Below, piece after piece: positions 6,242 to 6,609 of a stretch of 6,609 bases of DNA. Numbering within the stretch: position 1 is the stretch's first letter; each line of letters begins with the position of its first letter. Origin of the DNA: Sphingomonadales bacterium (GTDB lineage: Bacteria; Pseudomonadota; Alphaproteobacteria; Sphingomonadales; Sphingomonadaceae); the NCBI GenBank assembly GCA_025360285.1, contig JANYCM010000239.1:1-6609 (forward strand). The letters are read 5' to 3'. Below the pieces are notes generated by a model, which made no database searches, was not told where the DNA came from, and saw nothing but the letters and a program-made list of their open reading frames with translations. A program made the position numbers and the translations under genes.

Positions 6242-6510
6242 TCGGCGGGGCGTAAACCTGTCCTACAGGGGCCAAATAGGTTAAGAGATCGCTCTCTCGC
6301 GGTTCTTTGACATTGCCGGATCGATCATTGCGGGGCTGGGCCTTTTTGGGGGCCGGCCGGGACGCGCAAAATGGGCCGAAACAGGAAAATAAGGAAAATA
6401 TTAAAACACTGGTAACTGTATCTGGCGGATCGGTTCATCGTGACGGCCTGTTGATAGGTAATTTCCGAACCTCCCCTGCTCAGGCGGCTGCACACTAGAG
6501 CATCGAGCTT
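6242..6510. other. Non-coding stretch between the M28 gene and the IS630 element
   Basis: I see no convincing gene in these 269 bases. They hold CCTGT/ACAGG (6257-6261 with 6265-6269), a short hairpin after the peptidase stop that lacks a U-run. They also hold a perfect TTGACA at 6307-6312 without a good -10 element at 16-18 bp, a CCGGCCGG palindrome at 6353-6360, and an AT-rich patch at about 6381-6420. A 63-codon frame crosses it from a TTG at 6307 but has no ribosome-binding site or family resemblance. The stretch may be the upstream region of a gene separated or disrupted by the IS element. Confidence 0.6.
6383..6400 (+). repeat. 9-bp perfect tandem duplication, AT-rich
   Basis: AGGAAAATA occurs twice head to tail at 6383-6391 and 6392-6400, followed by TTAAAACA. 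It is the most AT-rich place in the window and sits in non-coding DNA about 100 bp from the likely IS end. Confidence 0.85.
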
Positions 6511-6609
6511 TTAATCTGCGCCATAACCGGCTGCTCTGAGGTAGTTTGAGCATTCCTGCGGTGTGAAGAGGTCGCAGATTGATCCGACGGCTTTCCACAG
6601 GGCGTCGAT
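6496..6609 (-). mobile_element. IS630-family insertion sequence, one end (partial)
   Basis: The element is recognised by its transposase C-terminus at 6511-6609 and continues beyond the window. IS630-family elements insert at TA, often within CTAG, and duplicate the TA. CTAG occurs at 6495-6498, only 12 bp beyond the transposase stop codon, so the terminal inverted repeat would be the GAGCATCGAGC stretch just inside it. The other end is not in view, so this boundary is inferred and could be off by some bases. Confidence 0.5.
6511..6609 (-). CDS. IS630-family transposase, C-terminal 32 codons
   Basis: Reading the minus strand from the window edge gives 32 residues and TAA at 6513-6511, with no start in view. 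The peptide includes IDALWKAVGSICDLF, then TPQEC and YLRAAGYGAD. An ALW-(K/R)-x-(I/V)-G helix followed by TPxEC and a closing F/Y-x-x-AGY is the usual end of IS630/Tc1-mariner-type DDE transposases (recognised from memory). The catalytic DDE residues lie upstream, outside the window, so whether the transposase is intact is unknown. Its orientation converges on the M28 peptidase gene, with 269 bp between the two stops. Confidence 0.78.
   Translation of the reverse strand: MDALWKAVGSICDLFTPQECSNYLRAAGYGAD

Noticed and set aside
6401..6415. TTAA-N7-GTAA resembling a CtrA box of alphaproteobacteria
   Set aside because: It has one mismatch in a low-complexity AT-rich patch and no identified target gene, so chance is the better explanation.
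6307..6498. A 63-codon frame on the + strand near the IS element
   Set aside because: It begins with TTG, has no ribosome-binding site, shows no family resemblance and crosses the AT-rich patch and the presumed IS junction.
1..6609. CRISPR array, tRNA, rRNA, riboswitch or phage defence system
   Set aside because: No spaced direct repeats, tRNA cloverleaf, rRNA segments, conserved TPP-riboswitch core or defence-type proteins were seen on either strand.

Overview
The window is a GC-rich (my impression: mid-60s percent) piece of a bacterial chromosome. Nearly every gene is on the + strand. Its gene content and protein character (DhnA-type class I aldolase next to thiE, many exported hydrolases, a SuhB-type phosphatase) fit an alphaproteobacterium, most likely a member of the Sphingomonadales. 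That placement is an inference from protein style and remembered synteny, not from a search.

Layout. (1) 1-1228 is a tight block: the last 57 codons of a class I fructose-bisphosphate aldolase, a 118-aa VOC/bleomycin-resistance-fold protein starting 3 nt after it on GTG, and thiE (thiamine-phosphate synthase). (2) 1286-2101 encodes a secreted DUF5694-type protein whose two GxxH motifs place it near the TraB/TIKI/EreA-like hydrolase superfamily. (3) 2151-3623 is an exported S41-family peptidase gene with a single in-frame TAG at 3387-3389. The stop falls just after the catalytic Ser region, and the C-terminal 77 codons are still open in the same frame. (4) 3624-3765 is a non-coding spacer rich in hairpins that resembles a dispersed intergenic repeat. 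(5) 3766-4569 is a SuhB/inositol-monophosphatase family gene with a complete metal site. (6) 4631-6241 is a secreted M28 zinc aminopeptidase/carboxypeptidase-Q-like enzyme with all metal ligands visible. (7) 6242-6510 has no convincing gene but contains an AT-rich patch with a 9-bp tandem duplication. (8) 6511-6609 on the - strand is the C-terminus of an IS630-family transposase that continues beyond the window, with a plausible element end at a CTAG at 6495-6498.

How they work together. The first block joins central carbon metabolism and thiamine synthesis by position, probably as one transcript. The three exported proteins (DUF5694, S41, M28) suggest a periplasmic or secreted hydrolase repertoire typical of oligotrophic sphingomonads, but nothing shows that they act in one pathway. 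I did not find a clearly new multi-gene system. The most noteworthy signals are the amber stop in the otherwise intact S41 gene, the GxxH architecture of the DUF5694 protein, the structured spacer before suhB, and the IS630 boundary beside an anomalous AT-rich non-coding stretch.
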